A stretch of 64,000 nt of DNA, taken from NCBI RefSeq assembly GCF_025263265.1, contig NZ_CP079869.1, positions 5,518,001 through 5,582,000 of the forward strand, given 5' to 3'. Made by a program: the position numbers and the translations under genes. The stretch comes from Mycobacterium sp. SMC-4 (GTDB lineage: Bacteria; Actinomycetota; Actinomycetes; Mycobacteriales; Mycobacteriaceae). Under the pieces are notes generated by a model, which saw nothing but the letters and a program-made list of their open reading frames with translations, made no database searches and was not told the DNA's origin. Of the stretch, positions 62,491 through 64,000 are shown one piece after another (within the stretch, counting starts at the first letter, position 1; each line of letters starts with the position of its first letter).

Positions 62491-63036
62491 TCAGTCGACC
62501 AGGACCACCACGCGACGCGACGGCTCCACACCCTCGCTCTCGCTGTGCACGCCGTCGACGGCCGCGACCGCGTCGTGGACGATCTTGCGCTCGAACGGCG
62601 TCATCGGTGCCAGTTCCTCGCGCTGGCCGGTCTCCAGGACCCGCCGGGCCACCGTGCCGCCCAACGCCGCGAGCTCATCCCGACGGCCTTTACGCCACTG
62701 TGCGATGTCGAGCATCAGGCGACTGCGCTCCCCGGTCTTCTGGTGCACAGCCAAGCGGGTCAGCTCTTGCAGCGCGTCGAGGACCTCGCCCTTGCGTCCG
62801 ACGAGCTTGTTCAGGTCGGTCCCACCGTCGATGCTGACCACCGCGCGGTCGCCTTCCACATCGAGGTCGATGTCGCCGTCGAAGTCCAGCAGGTCCAATA
62901 GCTCCTCGAGATAGTCGCCGGCGATCTCGCCCTCGGCCACCAGCTTGTCCTCGAGATCGTCTCCCGCCACCGCAGCGCCGCCCTCGCCGGTCAGCTGCTC
63001 GTCTTCGTTGCGCTCGGTGGTTTCGGTGTCAGTCAT
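62491..63036 (-). CDS. jag: Jag/KhpB-family RNA-binding protein (KH plus R3H)
   Basis: 181 residues from ATG 63036 (MTDTETTERNEDE). An acidic N-terminus of about 35 residues is followed by the KH domain (GDRAVVSIDGGTDLNKLVGRKGEVLDALQELTRLAVHQKTG, about 62-102). The C-terminal R3H domain reads LELAPMTPFERKIVHDAVAAVDGVHSESEGVEPSRRVVV. It lacks the N-terminal Jag_N domain seen in Bacillus SpoIIIJ-associated Jag. It binds RNA and is found next to yidC in most Gram-positives; the role in mycobacteria is not settled. It is 34 bases downstream of yidC. Confidence 0.93.
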   Translation of the reverse strand: MTDTETTERNEDEQLTGEGGAAVAGDDLEDKLVAEGEIAGDYLEELLDLLDFDGDIDLDVEGDRAVVSIDGGTDLNKLVGRKGEVLDALQELTRLAVHQKTGERSRLMLDIAQWRKGRRDELAALGGTVARRVLETGQREELAPMTPFERKIVHDAVAAVDGVHSESEGVEPSRRVVVLVD

Positions 63037-63070
63037 GTCTACCTCTTTCTCGTCCGCGGCTGGACCGCGT

Positions 63071-64000
63071 TCAACGCTTCTTCTTTCTCGGGCGGGTGCC
63101 GGGCTTAGGACCACGGTTGGCCGCCGCCTTCGCGCCCCCGGAGGTGTTGGGCTTCTGAGCGCCGCTGCGCGCTTTCGGTGAAGGCTGCGCGGAGGTCCCG
63201 TTGTCGGGCTTCGGCTTCTCGGGGGCGTCGGTGCTCTCGCTCGGCGCATCCGAGGTGTCGGCGGCATCGCCGTCGGACTCCACGTCGGCGTCGGCCTTCT
63301 TCTTGCGGCTGGGTTTGGCACCCGGCGCCGGCGCATTGGCCGCGCGCCGCTCCAGCGCCTCTTGCTTTTTGAGCTCTTCTTCTTTCTCGATCTTGCCGAA
63401 CACATAGTGCTGCTGACCGAACGTCCAGATGTTGTTGGCCAGCCAGTACATGATGATCGCCAATGGCAGGAACGGGCCGCCGGCTACCACCCCGAACGGG
63501 AAGACGTAGAGCGCCAGTTTGTTCATGATCGCCGTCTGCGGGTTGGCCGCGGCTTCCGGACTCTGCCGAGAGATCGACGCCCGGCTGTTGAAGTACGTCG
63601 CCACGCCGGCCGCGATCATCACCGGAACGGTCACGATGATCAGCGCGGTGCGATCGAAGTGGCCGAACTGGGTGAACGCTTCCAGGCCTGTCTTCTGGAT
63701 CATCCACGCGCCCAGCGGTGCGCCGAACAGATTTGCGTCCAGGAAGTGCCCGACATCGGTGGCGCTGAAGACGTAGTTCGGCAGTGAGCGGTTCTCCTCC
63801 ACCGACAGGTTGAGGTGCCCGATCCCGAACCCACCGGTCCGGTTGAACGACCGCAGCACGTGAAACAGCCCGATGAACACCGGGATCTGAGCCAGCATCG
63901 GCAAGCAACCGAGAATCGGGTTGAACCCGTGCTCGCGCTGCAGCTTCTGCATCTCCAACGCCATCCGCTGCCGGTCCTTGCCGTACTTCTTCTGCAGCGC
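63071..64000 (-). CDS. yidC: Membrane protein insertase YidC (5' end beyond window)
   Basis: The C-terminal 309 or so residues are visible; the start lies beyond 64 kb. The conserved insertase core includes [48 protein letters not shown], two further TM regions ([59 protein letters not shown]), and then a long charged, lysine-rich cytosolic tail of about 100 residues ending RPRKKKR, which can contact the ribosome. It inserts membrane proteins with or without SecYEG. It is the first of the yidC-jag-rsmG-parA-parB run on this strand. Confidence 0.96.
   Translation of the reverse strand, partial: ALQKKYGKDRQRMALEMQKLQREHGFNPILGCLPMLAQIPVFIGLFHVLRSFNRTGGFGIGHLNLSVEENRSLPNYVFSATDVGHFLDANLFGAPLGAWMIQKTGLEAFTQFGHFDRTALIIVTVPVMIAAGVATYFNSRASISRQSPEAAANPQTAIMNKLALYVFPFGVVAGGPFLPLAIIMYWLANNIWTFGQQHYVFGKIEKEEELKKQEALERRAANAPAPGAKPSRKKKADADVESDGDAADTSDAPSESTDAPEKPKPDNGTSAQPSPKARSGAQKPNTSGGAKAAANRGPKPGTRPRKKKR

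Noticed and set aside
1..64000. CRISPR arrays, insertion sequences, prophage genes, tRNA or rRNA genes
   Set aside because: I saw no repeat-spacer pattern, transposase, integrase, phage structural gene or RNA gene on reading the window; a dedicated RNA search could not be run.

Overview
The window is GC-rich actinobacterial chromosome, almost certainly from a rapidly growing mycobacterium (Mycolicibacterium type). Gene content and order from about 15.4 kb to the right end match the mycobacterial origin-proximal core: dnaB, rplI, rpsR, ssb, rpsF, ponA1, ino1, eis, leuS, mtc28, pcnA, mutT4, murJ, sigM, trxB, trxA, cwlM, parB, parA, rsmG, jag and yidC. yidC runs off the right edge. The expected next genes (rnpA, rpmH, dnaA, oriC) would lie just beyond 64 kb. 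From memory, M. tuberculosis has the leuS-dnaB block on the other side of oriC, while fast growers have it on the parAB side as here.

Left arm (0-9 kb): a catabolic island. On the minus strand are a hydroxylysine-kinase-like phosphotransferase, a class III PLP enzyme of the phospho-lyase subfamily (ETNPPL/PHYKPL type) and the start of a YdiJ-like FAD dehydrogenase. On the plus strand are a GntR/FCD regulator, an aldehyde dehydrogenase, a RedY/HapK-like small protein, a phytoene-desaturase-like FAD oxidoreductase split by one in-frame TGA, and an APC amine/amino-acid permease. Three copies of a TGTNNNACA palindrome sit upstream of the kinase, regulator and dehydrogenase genes. The enzymes fit import, phosphorylation and phospho-elimination of an amino alcohol, such as hydroxylysine, ethanolamine or 1-amino-2-propanol, followed by aldehyde oxidation.

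Accessory and decay zone (9-15.3 kb): remnants of a methyltransferase and a short-chain dehydrogenase, an apparently intact YaeQ-family gene, and a small unknown protein. A TetR regulator diverges from two NAD(P)-dependent oxidoreductases across a palindromic operator. A Ddn-family (F420-type) nitroreductase gene follows.

Replication/translation and cell-wall core (15.4-26.6 kb): dnaB has no intein but carries a sharply AT-rich, recoded Walker A tract. The rpsF-ssb-rpsR-rplI operon follows, then DUF5318-ponA1-GT87, a DUF1707 membrane protein, and PadR-ino1.

Middle (26.6-46.9 kb): eis, an alpha/beta hydrolase, an exported metzincin-like protein, a Tat-exported PhoX phosphatase, an LLM flavoprotein, a polar amino acid ABC transporter with fused binding protein and permease, MarR, a GH63 glucosylglycerate hydrolase, an SDR, leuS, mtc28, a small membrane protein, YqgE, an MFS transporter, a DinB-fold protein carrying a parS site, and an acidic calcium-repeat protein.

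Right arm (46.9-64 kb): pcnA; mutT4, the secreted protein and murJ as a tightly packed run; sigM with a short anti-sigma factor that lacks a membrane segment; trxB-trxA; the pseudo-amidase cwlM; a GNAT-like protein; then parB-parA-rsmG-jag-yidC on the minus strand, with two parS sites inside parA and rsmG.
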